A DNA stretch of 64,000 bases from NCBI RefSeq assembly GCF_035195345.1, contig NZ_CP136574.1, positions 496,001 to 560,000 of the forward strand. Direction: 5' to 3'. Shown here one piece after another: positions 23,656-33,716 of this stretch (the first letter of the stretch is position 1; the number at the start of each line of letters is the position of its first letter). The position numbers and the translations under genes are program-made. This stretch comes from Flavobacterium sp. Lineage in GTDB: Bacteria; Bacteroidota; Bacteroidia; Flavobacteriales; Flavobacteriaceae. The notes under the pieces are model-generated. The model saw only the letters and a program-made list of their open reading frames with translations. It was not told where the DNA came from and made no database searches.

Positions 23656-23734
23656 CCTTTTTAAATTTTAAAGTATTGTGTGTTGTTTTGAAATGCAAAA
23701 GTAAGAAATCAAAATCAGAAAAAAATAATAAAAT

Positions 23735-23762
23735 AAAAAAACCGCCTCATAAAATAAGGCGG
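23735..23762 (-). terminator. Intrinsic terminator of the proteorhodopsin gene
   Basis: On the minus strand CCGCCT pairs with AGGCGG around a 9-nt loop and is followed by T7 and a T-rich stretch, 25 nt after the stop codon. Confidence 0.8.
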
Positions 23763-23786
23763 CTAACCAAAAACTAAAAAATAGAA

Positions 23787-24521
23787 CTAAGCCTTTTCGT
23801 TTGAAGTTGATTTTACAGCTAAATTGTATATAACCAATCCAAATCCAATTTTGTTAATTGCATCAGCAATGTTATAAGCTACATCTACACTTCCTTTTCC
23901 TAAGAAATCTGTGTACCAACCATCAGTTCCTAACATGTAACCTAATGGATAAATTGCCCAACCTACTAATACGAACCAACATAAAATTTTGTGAGAAGCT
24001 AAAACATTTCCACCCGCTGCGGCAGCAAGTTTAGAAGCTTCACCAAACCAAATTTCGTAAACAATTGCAAAATAAGCTAAACCAGAGATGAACCCCCATA
24101 AAGCAGCTTGATCACTAAAAATTGTTTCTCCAAAATATCCAGTTACCAACATAACTATTGAAAAGAAAATCATTTTCCACAATAAATTTTGTTTAGCACC
24201 AGCTACTTTTAGAATCAAATAAAACTCTAAACACATCAAAGGCACAGTTAATACCCAATCAACATATCTAAAGAACGTTGGTGATTCTTGGAATGCATTC
24301 CAATAATCACGCATGTAAAAATAATGTACCGCAGCAATAAAAGTAATCAATCCTGAAACTAATACTGAAGTACGCCACTTTTTATCAAATTGGTTCAATG
24401 ATAAAAAGAAAAATGCTGAAGCAGCCATCATAGCCATGCTTCCAATAAAAAAGGTAAATCCCACATAATCATTAGGTAACATTTTTGTTACACTAGATAA
24501 AAGAAACATTAAATTTGTCAT
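23787..24521 (-). CDS. Green-light proteorhodopsin (light-driven proton pump)
   Basis: The protein has 244 residues and seven transmembrane helices. The retinal-binding Lys is Lys224 (DAINKIGFG). The proton acceptor Asp88 (RYVDW), Thr92 and donor Glu99 make the DTE motif of outward proton pumps, and His66 matches the acceptor-coupled His. The spectral-tuning position (eight after the acceptor Asp) is Met96, the residue seen in green-absorbing flavobacterial pumps. It acts in the inner membrane to supply proton motive force in light. The gene is divergent from blh, which makes its retinal. No carotenoid synthesis genes are in the window. Confidence 0.96.
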   Translation of the reverse strand: MTNLMFLLSSVTKMLPNDYVGFTFFIGSMAMMAASAFFFLSLNQFDKKWRTSVLVSGLITFIAAVHYFYMRDYWNAFQESPTFFRYVDWVLTVPLMCLEFYLILKVAGAKQNLLWKMIFFSIVMLVTGYFGETIFSDQAALWGFISGLAYFAIVYEIWFGEASKLAAAAGGNVLASHKILCWFVLVGWAIYPLGYMLGTDGWYTDFLGKGSVDVAYNIADAINKIGFGLVIYNLAVKSTSNEKA

Positions 24522-24641
24522 AATAATATAGTTTAAATTAGTTTGTTTAAGTAAATTTATAAAAAATTAAACAGAATAAAAAAATTTTTGTTGATTATTT
24601 TTTAAAAATTATTAAACAAAATTAATTAAAATCGATTAGAA

Positions 24642-25508
24642 ATGAGTAAAATATCAATCATAACAAGCTTTGCAGGGCTTTGGCTAACTTCTTATTTATC
24701 AGATAGAAACCAATTAATTTTTGGCTTTATTTTGATTTTTACCTTCGGAATTTTACATGGTGCTAATGATTTGGTACTAATTAATCAAATTGAAAATCGT
24801 AAAAAAATAACTTTTTTCAAAATTATTGCTTCTTACATAGTAATCGTTATAGTTTCAGCTGTATTATTTACATTAATACCAGTTTTAGCCTTGCTTTTAT
24901 TTGTGTTGGTTAGTGGTTATCATTTTGGTGAACAGCATTGGGAATCGTTAATTCAAAATGCTAGTAGATATAAAAAACCTTTTGAATTACTGTATGGTCT
25001 ATTTATATTATCAATCTTATTATACATAAATGCGGAAGAAGTAACAAAAATAATTTTTGAGATTACAGGAATTCAATTAATAGCATTTGCCTATGAAACT
25101 TTTTTAATTACAACAGGAATGTTTTTAGTTTTACTTTCTTATTTGATGACTAAAAAACATCTTGATTTTAAAAAACATCTAATAGAACAATTATTCTATC
25201 TTGTTTTACTTTGTGTTATATTTAAAAGTTCTAGTTTGATTTGGGGTTTCACTATATACTTTATTTTTTGGCACAGTATCCCGTCGCTAAATGATCAAAT
25301 TATATTTCTATACGGTAAATATAGTTTTCATAATTTTAAACAATACGTTAAAACCGCATTCTTATATTGGTTACTATCTCTTATTGGAATTACAATACTA
25401 TATTTTGTAGCGAAAGATTTGGTGGTTTTTGATGCCTTATTCTTTTCTTTATTAGCCTCAATAACTTTTCCTCACGCAATTGTAATATTAAAAATGTTTA
25501 AAAAGTAG
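24642..25508 (+). CDS. blh: Brp/Blh-family beta-carotene 15,15'-dioxygenase
   Basis: The membrane protein has 288 residues and about eight helices. The family His motifs are present: LHGANDLVL, GYHFGEQHW, FWHSIPSL and the late PHAIV. These bind the iron that cleaves beta-carotene into two retinal molecules. The adjacent divergent proteorhodopsin explains the need for retinal. Its stop codon directly abuts that of the convergent SDR gene with no spacer, so no separate terminator is present here. Confidence 0.93.
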   Translation: MSKISIITSFAGLWLTSYLSDRNQLIFGFILIFTFGILHGANDLVLINQIENRKKITFFKIIASYIVIVIVSAVLFTLIPVLALLLFVLVSGYHFGEQHWESLIQNASRYKKPFELLYGLFILSILLYINAEEVTKIIFEITGIQLIAFAYETFLITTGMFLVLLSYLMTKKHLDFKKHLIEQLFYLVLLCVIFKSSSLIWGFTIYFIFWHSIPSLNDQIIFLYGKYSFHNFKQYVKTAFLYWLLSLIGITILYFVAKDLVVFDALFFSLLASITFPHAIVILKMFKK

Positions 25509-26312
25509 TTACAACTTATAATGATTCATCAACATTTTTTCATAAACCGTATCTGGTAAAATGCGTTTTAAAACTATAGAGAATTTTTGCATGAAAGCCC
25601 CAATTTTATAATGTATTTTTGGTTTATCTGTTTGGATGATAGCAAAAATAGCTTCTGCCATTTCGTTTGGATTACTTCCGCTATCCACGTGCGAATCCAT
25701 TTTTTTTAAGGTGTTTCCGTAAGGAACTTCGTAAGCTGAACCTTTCAATACCGGCGCATGATATCGTCCTGCTGCAATGTTAGTAGCAAAATCGCCTGGA
25801 GCTACATTGGTAATTTGGATTCCGAATGACTTTACTTCCATTCGTATGGCTTCGGTTATTAATTCTAAAGCGCCTTTTGAAGCGGAATAAATGCCACGAT
25901 AAGGCAATCCCATATAACCTGCAATTGAAGTAATATTAATGATTAAACCCGATTTTTGTTCACGCATTTGAGGTAAAACCGCTTTCATCACTTCTATTGG
26001 ACCAAATAAATTCGTCTCGAAATTATTTCGGATTTCTTCCGTTGGAATTTCTTCAATAGGACCTGTAATTCCCACTCCAGCATTATTAATTACGATATCC
26101 AATCGACCAGATTTTTGAATTACTTCAGCAACACAATTTACAATACTTTGCTTATCGCGAACATCCAAAGCTACTAATGGAAATATCGAATTCGTGATTT
26201 TTTCAGGATTTCGGCTCGTGCCATACACCATAAAACCTTTTTGATGCAAATACTCTCCAATTGATTTTCCAATTCCTGATGAACCACCTGTAATTAATAC
26301 TACTTTACTCAT
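25509..26312 (-). CDS. Short-chain dehydrogenase/reductase
   Basis: The protein has 267 residues. Rossmann motif TGGSSGIGKSIG, NNAGVG, catalytic Ser in NITSIAGYMG and intact YSASK are present, with a longer C-terminal region than the smallest SDRs. The substrate is unknown; the form resembles ketoreductases acting on lipid-like substrates. It is convergent with blh and lies downstream of a dipeptide epimerase gene on the same strand (37 nt spacing). Confidence 0.88.
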   Translation of the reverse strand: MSKVVLITGGSSGIGKSIGEYLHQKGFMVYGTSRNPEKITNSIFPLVALDVRDKQSIVNCVAEVIQKSGRLDIVINNAGVGITGPIEEIPTEEIRNNFETNLFGPIEVMKAVLPQMREQKSGLIINITSIAGYMGLPYRGIYSASKGALELITEAIRMEVKSFGIQITNVAPGDFATNIAAGRYHAPVLKGSAYEVPYGNTLKKMDSHVDSGSNPNEMAEAIFAIIQTDKPKIHYKIGAFMQKFSIVLKRILPDTVYEKMLMNHYKL

Positions 26313-26349
26313 TTTAATGTGAATTATAGTGCGAAAATACGGCTTTATA

Positions 26350-27348
26350 TTATTTCAAGGAAATTCCTAACCCAACTTTCTCCGAAAGCAGCACTTTACC
26401 TTTTTCAATGGTACTTCCGAAAGCGATGTCGTTTGCAATTAAATTCGCGCCATCTAAATCCACATAATCTACTAACGGAACTAAAACAGCTCCGGCTGAA
26501 ATTCCTACAGTAGATTCGGTCATGCATCCTATCATGATTTTGAAATCATTTGCTCGTGCTTCTTTAATTAGTTCCAAAGCTGGAGTTAATCCTCCAGTTT
26601 TAACTAATTTAATGTTGATGGTTTTATAATGCGATTTTAAATCGGAAAGTTGGGTTTGTTCTTGACAATCTTCATCGGCCATCCAATTCGCAAATTTAGA
26701 TGCATTCAAATGGGAATAATTTGAAATTCCAGTTTTCATGGGTTGTTCAATGTAAGTAAATTGAGCAGATGACGGATTTTCTTCCAATTGCTGACATTCG
26801 GAAATTGAAAAACTTCCGTTCGCATCTAAAGCGATTTCTTTTTCACAATTCAGTAATAAATCCAACGCTTTTTCATCGCAATGATTCCATTTTACTTTAA
26901 ATTTATTCCAATCGGATTTTGCGATTTTTTGCAATTGTTCTTCGATGGGTGCGACACTTATTGTGATGGAAGATTCGGCTAATTGTTTTACTTCTATCAA
27001 ATTTAATTCTAAGAAACTCTTATTTTCTAATTTTCCAAATAAATCCCAATACGCACAATCTAAAGCCGAACGTAAAAAAGAATGCAATTGTAAACTTTCC
27101 AAAAAAGCATAAAATTCGGAAGGATGATTTATGGATTGTTTTTCAATTTGGGTTTGAATTTCGGCTAATTTCTGAGTGAATTCTGACAAGTTAATTCCGT
27201 AATAATCAATTGCTGTACATTCGCCATAACCTGTCTTTCCGCTCTTAGAAAGCAAGATGATTAAGCCTTCTCTAAACGTATAACTTCCGTAACTAATTGA
27301 AAACGTTTCTTTTAGTTGTAAGCGAACTATTTGCCAATTGATTTGCAT
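26350..27348 (-). CDS. Dipeptide epimerase (L-Ala-D/L-Glu epimerase type, enolase superfamily)
   Basis: From the ATG at 27348 (MQINWQIVRLQLKETF) the protein has 332 residues. The catalytic KxK pair lies in KFKVKWN. Metal ligands are in ALDANGSFS, IEQPM and ADEDCQ, the second Lys is in INIKLVKTGGL, and the dipeptide-binding DxD is in VDLDGANL. This order is that of dipeptide epimerases that recycle murein peptides, and separates it from o-succinylbenzoate synthase, which it otherwise resembles. It is probably cytosolic. Confidence 0.82.
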   Translation of the reverse strand: MQINWQIVRLQLKETFSISYGSYTFREGLIILLSKSGKTGYGECTAIDYYGINLSEFTQKLAEIQTQIEKQSINHPSEFYAFLESLQLHSFLRSALDCAYWDLFGKLENKSFLELNLIEVKQLAESSITISVAPIEEQLQKIAKSDWNKFKVKWNHCDEKALDLLLNCEKEIALDANGSFSISECQQLEENPSSAQFTYIEQPMKTGISNYSHLNASKFANWMADEDCQEQTQLSDLKSHYKTINIKLVKTGGLTPALELIKEARANDFKIMIGCMTESTVGISAGAVLVPLVDYVDLDGANLIANDIAFGSTIEKGKVLLSEKVGLGISLK

Positions 27349-27536
27349 AGGAATTAGAATTGTTGACAATTTTTATTATTTCTTTTAAAATAAATTTTTA
27401 CTTTATTAGTATCCTTTAGATAAAACATAATTATTTAATGAATAAGCAACATTTCTAATAATAATGACTTTTTATTAATAATGCATAACGTTTTGCTTAT
27501 CAATAGCTTTCATGAAATCTAAAGTGTAATGTTTAA

Positions 27537-29603
27537 TCAAAATTTCTCGTTCAAAAACTTTGTATACAATTCTTTAATAGTTGAATTTGAATTTGCTACT
27601 AATTTTTCAACAATGTTTCTGTATTCTGGTTTTTTAAGTAGTAAACGAACATTATCTCTAGCAAACTTGGTAAACTGCCATTTGTGATGATTCGTAGCTA
27701 AAAATAAAGCTTCGATTACTTTAGGATTTTCATAATTAACCACTAACAAAATTTCTAAAGCATTTTGACGAATTGAACTTTCGAAATCTACAGAAGCATA
27801 TTTTAGTAATTCATCAATACTATTTTCTTGATCGAATCTTGAATTTTGACCTTTTAGTATTTTTAATTTCAACCAAGTTAATTTTAAACTTTTATCATTA
27901 TTACCTTCAATACCTTTTGTTTGTTTCAAATATTTTTCAACCTCTTCTGGAAAACTTTCACATAAATTAATCAATGCAATTTCTTTCGTTTGATACGAAT
28001 TGTCATTTAGTAACGTTTCATATTGCGTTTTAAAAACTTCTGGAATTATTGGTGTGGATTCGGCAACCGCTCTTCTTACCAAAATATCATTTGTGGCTAA
28101 AGCGGTTTCTAAAATGACTTTGCGCTCTTCAAAAGGAATATTTCGTGTTTGATATACGATGTATTGTTTAATCGGATAATAGGCATTTGATTTTAAAATT
28201 TCTGTTAGTTCTGATAACGATTTTTTACTTTTCTTTAAAGCAAAATACTCTTGAATGAATTTGTTTTTAGATAGATATTTTTGAGCTATTTCCATTTCAA
28301 ATCCAGCCGTTTCTAACCAAACCTTTTTGAAATTCTCAACATCATAACCTGAAACTTCTTTCACGATTTTCAAAAAATCATCTGTATTGACGTTTTTATA
28401 TTGGTATTTCTTTAAATATTTTTTAACTGCTTTTTGAAAATTCTTTGCTCCAATGTCTTCTCGAATCACATGCAACGCCCAAGCCCCTTTTTTGTAAAAC
28501 GATAACGAACTCGCCTTTTCGTTCATTACTGGAATTGTATCAGTTTTGGAAGCACGTTTTAATTGTTCGGCATAATCGTTTAATTCTTCGTAGAAATAAT
28601 CATCACCAAACAAATGACGTTCCGCCAATAAAGCATAATACGTTGCAAAACCTTCTTGCAACCAATGGTGTTTTCCAGATTGCGCCGTAATCAAATCACC
28701 AAACCATTGATGTGCTAACTCGTGCGCATTGACATTTATATAATTTCTGTCGTTAAAACCTATTTCATCTACTACAAAATCTTGTGCAAAAATCGTAGAA
28801 GTCGTATTCTCCATTCCAGCATACAAAAAATCACGAACTGGAACTTGTCGGTAAATGCCCCAAGGATACTTTACGCCTATTTCTTGTTCCAAATAATCGA
28901 ACATTTCTAGAGAATAGCGATACGTTGGTTTAAATTTTGAAATATCTTTTTTATCCAAATAAAATTCTAAAAGTGTTCCTGATTTAGTGGTTGCAGTTTG
29001 CTTTTCGAAATTTCCAATGGCTAGCATGACTAAATAAGAAGACATGGGTTTTTGCATTTCATATTCCCACAATGTTTTTTTTTCGTTTGGAAATTTTTGA
29101 TTTATTTTATTTATAAGTTTACCATTAGATAAAACATGATGTTTTTGATCAAAATAAACACCTAATTTAAATATCACTTTCTCATTCACATCGTCAAAAC
29201 TTGGCAACCAATGACTCGTGTACTTTCCTTGGCCTTGTGTCCAAATTTGAAGATTTTCTCTTTCTCCCGTAAAATAAAGAGTTTGCTTGGGTTTTGCCTC
29301 ATATTTAATTGTAATTCCGTTTAACCCTTTTTTAAGTCCATCATATAAAATTATTTGGTCATTTGTGATCTTGTACTTAAATTTAGTATTATCATTTATA
29401 TAAATCGCTGAAAATATCATGTTTTTTGCATCTATTTTTACAGAATCAATATTATTCTTGATTTCGAATAAATAATGAACCGTTCCTGATATTGATTTAG
29501 TTTTAGCATCGGGAAACAATAAGGCTTCGCAACTGATAAAATCAACCGATTTTGTTTGCTGAGAGAAAGTAAGAATGGATAAAAAAAGAAAAATATAGCG
29601 CAT
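27537..29603 (-). CDS. M1-family aminopeptidase (secreted)
   Basis: The protein has 688 residues with a short signal peptide (MRYIFLFLSILTFSQQ). Gluzincin motifs are the substrate-anchoring GMENTT (YAGMEN) and the zinc site HELAHQW with the downstream Glu in WLQEGFATYY. The C-terminal third is HEAT-like and helical. The enzyme removes N-terminal residues from peptides, here most likely in the periplasm. It stands alone, with 141 nt to the divergent GH16 gene. Confidence 0.92.
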   Translation of the reverse strand: MRYIFLFLSILTFSQQTKSVDFISCEALLFPDAKTKSISGTVHYLFEIKNNIDSVKIDAKNMIFSAIYINDNTKFKYKITNDQIILYDGLKKGLNGITIKYEAKPKQTLYFTGERENLQIWTQGQGKYTSHWLPSFDDVNEKVIFKLGVYFDQKHHVLSNGKLINKINQKFPNEKKTLWEYEMQKPMSSYLVMLAIGNFEKQTATTKSGTLLEFYLDKKDISKFKPTYRYSLEMFDYLEQEIGVKYPWGIYRQVPVRDFLYAGMENTTSTIFAQDFVVDEIGFNDRNYINVNAHELAHQWFGDLITAQSGKHHWLQEGFATYYALLAERHLFGDDYFYEELNDYAEQLKRASKTDTIPVMNEKASSLSFYKKGAWALHVIREDIGAKNFQKAVKKYLKKYQYKNVNTDDFLKIVKEVSGYDVENFKKVWLETAGFEMEIAQKYLSKNKFIQEYFALKKSKKSLSELTEILKSNAYYPIKQYIVYQTRNIPFEERKVILETALATNDILVRRAVAESTPIIPEVFKTQYETLLNDNSYQTKEIALINLCESFPEEVEKYLKQTKGIEGNNDKSLKLTWLKLKILKGQNSRFDQENSIDELLKYASVDFESSIRQNALEILLVVNYENPKVIEALFLATNHHKWQFTKFARDNVRLLLKKPEYRNIVEKLVANSNSTIKELYTKFLNEKF

Positions 29604-29744
29604 AAATAAAAATCAATTACATACAAATATATTAATTGATTTTGTTAGAAATATAATTTACTAAAAATTTATTATTGTATAGTTTTAGTAAAGGTCAAGA
29701 ATTTACCTTATCAAAAAAAAATAATTATTTTTGAAAAAAATATA

Positions 29745-31340
29745 ATGCGCACCAATATTTCATTATTACTTTTATTTTCTCAAGTAAGTTTATTTTCACA
29801 AACACAAGTTTCACAAGACAACTTTGAGGGAAATAGCACTATAGCATCTTGGTTTGGAGACAATTGCTTGATTGATACTAATTTTAATAACCCACATCCC
29901 TCTGGTATAAATTCTTCTGTAAAAGTTTTAAAGTACACTGACGTTGGCGGTCAATATGCCAATATTGGTTTTGATGCGGGATTTAGTTTTAATTTAGCTA
30001 CAAGTAGCGTTTTTTCGCTAAAAATTTATGTTTCATCAGCCGAAATAACAGGAAATCAGCCTAATCAAATTGCATTAAAGCTTCAAAATGGTTCATCAGC
30101 AACACCTTGGTCAACTCAATGTGAAATTATTAAGCCTATCGTTTTAAATCAATGGCAAACCATTTCCTTTAACTTTGCTACAGATGCTTTTATTAATTTT
30201 GATTCAAATTCACAAAACCCATTAAATCGTTCAGATTTTAATCGAGTATTAATTCAGATAAATGGAGAAAACAACAACTCAAACGTAATGGCTTACATTG
30301 ATGATTTCTCCTATGAAGGAGCAGCATCAATTAATAATAACTTGGTTTGGAGCGATGAATTTGATGGAAATGGAGCAATAAATTATTTAAATTGGTTTCA
30401 ACAAACTCAATTTCCAATGGGTACTAGTTGGTTTGGCAATGAACAACAACATTATACAAACCGTGTTGATAATTCTTATGTTAGTAATGGTACTTTAAAG
30501 ATTGTTGCGAGACGGGAAGCATATACAAATCAAGGAATCACCAAACAATTTACTTCTGCACGATTGAATTCAAAATTTGCTTTTAAATATGGTCGCGTAG
30601 AAGTACGTGCAAAATTAGCTGAGGGAAATGGAACTTTGCCTGCCATTTGGATGTTAGGCAAAAACATTAACGAGTTAGGAGCGTATTGGCAATTAAATGG
30701 ATATGGTTCTGTGACTTGGCCAGCCTGTGGTGAAATAGACATTATGGAATACTGGGGTTCTAATGTCATTTCAAGCGCAGTTCATCATCCAATAAATGGT
30801 AATTTATCAGTAGATGAATACGTCGCAAATTATCAATATAAAGAAGGGGTAACAAGTGATTTCCATATTTATGCGCTTGAATGGAGTAATGAAAGAATAA
30901 CACTAAGTGTAGATGGCATTAATCATCTAACCTATGAGCCATTAATAAAAAACCAATTTACTTGGCCTTTTGATGCGGAACAATATATCTTATTAAATAT
31001 AGCAATCCTGTCAAATGTACCTGCAAACTTTATTCAATCTACTATGGAGATTGATTATGTAAGGGTATATCAAGAAGCTTCATTAGCAAATACAAATTTT
31101 CAAAAAAGTTCAAAAATTAAATTTTTCCCAAATCCTGTTTCAGACAAATTAACTATCCTAAACATAGAAAATACAAAGCAAAAAGTAGAAATATTTTCAA
31201 TAATAGGTAAGAAACTATTTACTTGTTCATTATTGAATAATGAAACAAATATTGATGTTTCTAGTTTTCAAAATGGAATTTATTTAATTAAAATAATTTC
31301 AGAAACTGGAAATGATACCTATAAATTTATAAAAGAATAA
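29745..31340 (+). CDS. Secreted GH16 beta-1,3-glucanase (laminarinase) with T9SS sorting domain
   Basis: The protein has 531 residues with a signal peptide (about 1-18). A roughly 170-residue beta-sandwich module (CBM-like; FEGNSTIASWFGDNC onwards) precedes the GH16 domain (about 200-445). The catalytic motif is GEIDIMEYWG, with nucleophile and acid Glu in place. The C-terminal FFPNPVSDKLTI domain is a type IX secretion signal, so the enzyme is exported through the outer membrane. It is a close paralogue of the GH16 at 50436-52127 but lies 20 kb away from the glucan locus. It is probably part of the same regulon. Confidence 0.92.
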   Translation: MRTNISLLLLFSQVSLFSQTQVSQDNFEGNSTIASWFGDNCLIDTNFNNPHPSGINSSVKVLKYTDVGGQYANIGFDAGFSFNLATSSVFSLKIYVSSAEITGNQPNQIALKLQNGSSATPWSTQCEIIKPIVLNQWQTISFNFATDAFINFDSNSQNPLNRSDFNRVLIQINGENNNSNVMAYIDDFSYEGAASINNNLVWSDEFDGNGAINYLNWFQQTQFPMGTSWFGNEQQHYTNRVDNSYVSNGTLKIVARREAYTNQGITKQFTSARLNSKFAFKYGRVEVRAKLAEGNGTLPAIWMLGKNINELGAYWQLNGYGSVTWPACGEIDIMEYWGSNVISSAVHHPINGNLSVDEYVANYQYKEGVTSDFHIYALEWSNERITLSVDGINHLTYEPLIKNQFTWPFDAEQYILLNIAILSNVPANFIQSTMEIDYVRVYQEASLANTNFQKSSKIKFFPNPVSDKLTILNIENTKQKVEIFSIIGKKLFTCSLLNNETNIDVSSFQNGIYLIKIISETGNDTYKFIKE

Positions 31341-31451
31341 AATTTAGAATTTATAACTATCTTCGCTTAATAATTTTTAGACATTAATTCAAAAAATGTA
31401 ATCAATTTATTTTTTAGTGTTTATAATATTAAATTGATAGTATAATTCAAA

Positions 31452-33554
31452 TTGAACCTACTCGAAACTCCCATAGAATATCTCAAAGGCGTTGGTCCTC
31501 AGCGTGGCGATTTATTGCGCAAGGAGTTGGGCATTCATAAGTATGTAGATTTACTAAATTTATTCCCAAATCGCTACATTGATAGAACGCGTTATTATAA
31601 AATTAACGAACTACAAAACAGCAACTCAGAAGTTCAAATTGTAGGGAAAATAATCAATATCAAAACCATAGAACAAGGCAAAGGAAAATCAAGATTAGTC
31701 GCCACTTTTGTGGATGATACAGGTCAAATGGAATTGGTTTGGTTCCAAGGTCAAAAATGGATTCGCGAAAGCATCAAAATTAATACACCCTATGTGGTTT
31801 TTGGAAAAGTAAGCCAATTTGGAGCTACCTACAACATGGCGCATCCCGAAATGGAATTATTAGAAGAACACAAAGCGAGTCTTCGTTCAGCCATGCAACC
31901 CGTTTATCCAAGCACTGAAAAACTAGGAAACAAAGGGGTCTCAAACAAAGTCATTAATAAAATGATACAACAATTGTTTGTAGAAACCGAAGCTATGTTT
32001 TCGGAAAATTTACCGAATTATCTATTAGACGAATTGAAGTTAATTCCTAAAAATGCCGCTTTATTCAATATTCATTTTCCAAAGAGTCAAGATTTGTTGG
32101 CAAAAGCGCAATTCAGATTGAAGTTTGAAGAATTGTTTTTCATTCAACTGCAGTTGATTACAAAGAACCTTATTCGGAAACATAAAATAAAAGGAATGCC
32201 TTTTGAGCGCGTAGGTGAAAACTTCACAGATTTTTATAATAACCATTTGCCTTTCGATTTAACGAATGCGCAAAAACGTGTTTTAAAAGAAATTAGAAAC
32301 GACTTAGGAAGCAACGCTCAAATGAATCGTTTATTGCAAGGCGACGTGGGTTCTGGAAAAACAATTGTAGCGTTAATGTGTATGCTTTTGGCAAAAGATA
32401 ACGGATTTCAAAGTTGCTTAATGGCACCAACCGAAATTTTAGCCAACCAACATTTTAACGGAATAACCGAATTAGCAAAACAACTGAATATCAATATAAA
32501 AATATTAACTGGTTCAACCAAAACTGCAGATAGAAAAATTATTCATGAAGCTTTAGAAAACGGCACTTTAGATATTTTGATTGGAACTCATGCTTTATTA
32601 GAAGACAAAGTACAATTTCATAATTTAGGTTTAGCGATTATTGATGAACAACATCGATTTGGTGTTGAACAACGTTCAAAACTTTGGAAGAAAAATGATG
32701 TTCCTCCTCATGTTTTAGTCATGACCGCCACCCCTATTCCACGAACCTTAGCCATGAGTTTATATGGCGATTTGGATATTTCCGTAATAGATGAATTGCC
32801 ACCTGGAAGAAAACCTATTCAAACCGTACATCGTTATGATAGTAATCGTTTAAAGGTTTGGAAATTCTTAAAAGATGAAATTGCAAAAGGGCGCCAAGTG
32901 TACATTGTATATCCGTTAATTCAAGAATCGGAGAAGATGGATTACAAAGATTTGATGGATGGTTACGAAAGTATTTCAAGGGATTTTCCTTTACCTCAAT
33001 ATTCTATTTCCATTGTTCACGGAAAAATGAAACCAGCTGATAAAGATGAAGAAATGCGACGATTTTCAGAAGGAAAAACCAATATTATGGTTGCAACGAC
33101 TGTAATTGAGGTTGGTGTGAATGTACCAAATGCTTCCGTAATGGTGATTGAAAGTGCAGAACGCTTTGGGTTATCACAATTGCATCAGTTACGCGGTCGT
33201 GTGGGTCGAGGTGCCGAACAAAGTTATTGCATCTTAATGACAAGTCACAAACTAAGCAACGATAGTAAAATCCGTATGGAAACGATGGTTCGTACGAATG
33301 ATGGCTTTGAAATTTCAGAAGTCGATTTAAAATTACGTGGTCCGGGTGATATCATGGGCAAACAACAAAGTGGCGTTTTAAACCTTCAAATTGCTGATTT
33401 AGTTAAAGACAAAGATATTTTGCAATTAGCACGTCATCATGCTATCAAACTCTTAAAAGACGATGCGCCAATGGAAAAACCAGAACATGCAAAACTACGT
33501 GAAGCTTTTATCGAATTAAGCAAGAAGAAAACTATTTGGAACTATATTAGTTAG
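31452..33554 (+). CDS. recG: ATP-dependent DNA helicase RecG
   Basis: The protein has 700 residues. The N-terminal wedge/OB domain (IEYLKGVGPQRGDLL) is followed by superfamily 2 helicase motifs: GDVGSGKTIVAL (Walker A), IIDEQHRFGVEQR (DExH), MTATPIPRTLAM, and QLRGRVGRGAEQSYC near the end. RecG remodels stalled forks and branched DNA. The start codon appears to be TTG at 31452, because the frame is closed by a TAA at 31443-31445 and no ATG lies near, while the N-terminus fits the family exactly. Confidence 0.95.
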   Translation: MNLLETPIEYLKGVGPQRGDLLRKELGIHKYVDLLNLFPNRYIDRTRYYKINELQNSNSEVQIVGKIINIKTIEQGKGKSRLVATFVDDTGQMELVWFQGQKWIRESIKINTPYVVFGKVSQFGATYNMAHPEMELLEEHKASLRSAMQPVYPSTEKLGNKGVSNKVINKMIQQLFVETEAMFSENLPNYLLDELKLIPKNAALFNIHFPKSQDLLAKAQFRLKFEELFFIQLQLITKNLIRKHKIKGMPFERVGENFTDFYNNHLPFDLTNAQKRVLKEIRNDLGSNAQMNRLLQGDVGSGKTIVALMCMLLAKDNGFQSCLMAPTEILANQHFNGITELAKQLNINIKILTGSTKTADRKIIHEALENGTLDILIGTHALLEDKVQFHNLGLAIIDEQHRFGVEQRSKLWKKNDVPPHVLVMTATPIPRTLAMSLYGDLDISVIDELPPGRKPIQTVHRYDSNRLKVWKFLKDEIAKGRQVYIVYPLIQESEKMDYKDLMDGYESISRDFPLPQYSISIVHGKMKPADKDEEMRRFSEGKTNIMVATTVIEVGVNVPNASVMVIESAERFGLSQLHQLRGRVGRGAEQSYCILMTSHKLSNDSKIRMETMVRTNDGFEISEVDLKLRGPGDIMGKQQSGVLNLQIADLVKDKDILQLARHHAIKLLKDDAPMEKPEHAKLREAFIELSKKKTIWNYIS

Positions 33555-33614
33555 TTCTTTTTAAAACATTTCCCCTTTTAAACTTTTAAACAACTAAACT
33601 TTTAAATTTTTCCA

Positions 33615-33632
33615 ACATTTGTACCTACAACT
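33615..33632. promoter_or_regulatory. Operator-like sequence resembling the marR palindromes, upstream of the RND operon
   Basis: ACATTTGTACCTACAACT differs from the tandem marR operator unit at only two of 18 positions and keeps the dyad (ATTTGTA opposite TACAAcT). It lies upstream of the -33 element of the efflux promoter. A chance match is possible because TTTGTA is common near promoters in this genome. Confidence 0.3.
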
Positions 33633-33657
33633 ATGTTAAATAAATCGTAAGTTTGAG

Positions 33658-33686
33658 TTGAAATTATGCTGTAAAAGCTAACTTTG
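33658..33686 (+). promoter_or_regulatory. Promoter of the RND efflux operon
   Basis: TTG (33658-33660) and TAACTTTG (33679-33686) are 18 nt apart, a full match to the TTG-N17-23-TAnnTTTG pattern, 30 nt before the first start codon. Confidence 0.65.
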
Positions 33687-33716
33687 TAGCAACATCAATA
33701 AGAATCAAATCATATT

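Noticed and set aside
24522..24641. Consensus promoters for proteorhodopsin and blh
   Set aside because: Only weak TAAATTTA-like matches without a spaced TTG were found, so no promoter feature is claimed.
26350..27348. Calling the enolase-superfamily gene menC (o-succinylbenzoate synthase)
   Set aside because: The late DxD motif and the overall residue order fit dipeptide epimerases better, and no other menaquinone genes are adjacent. Some doubt remains.
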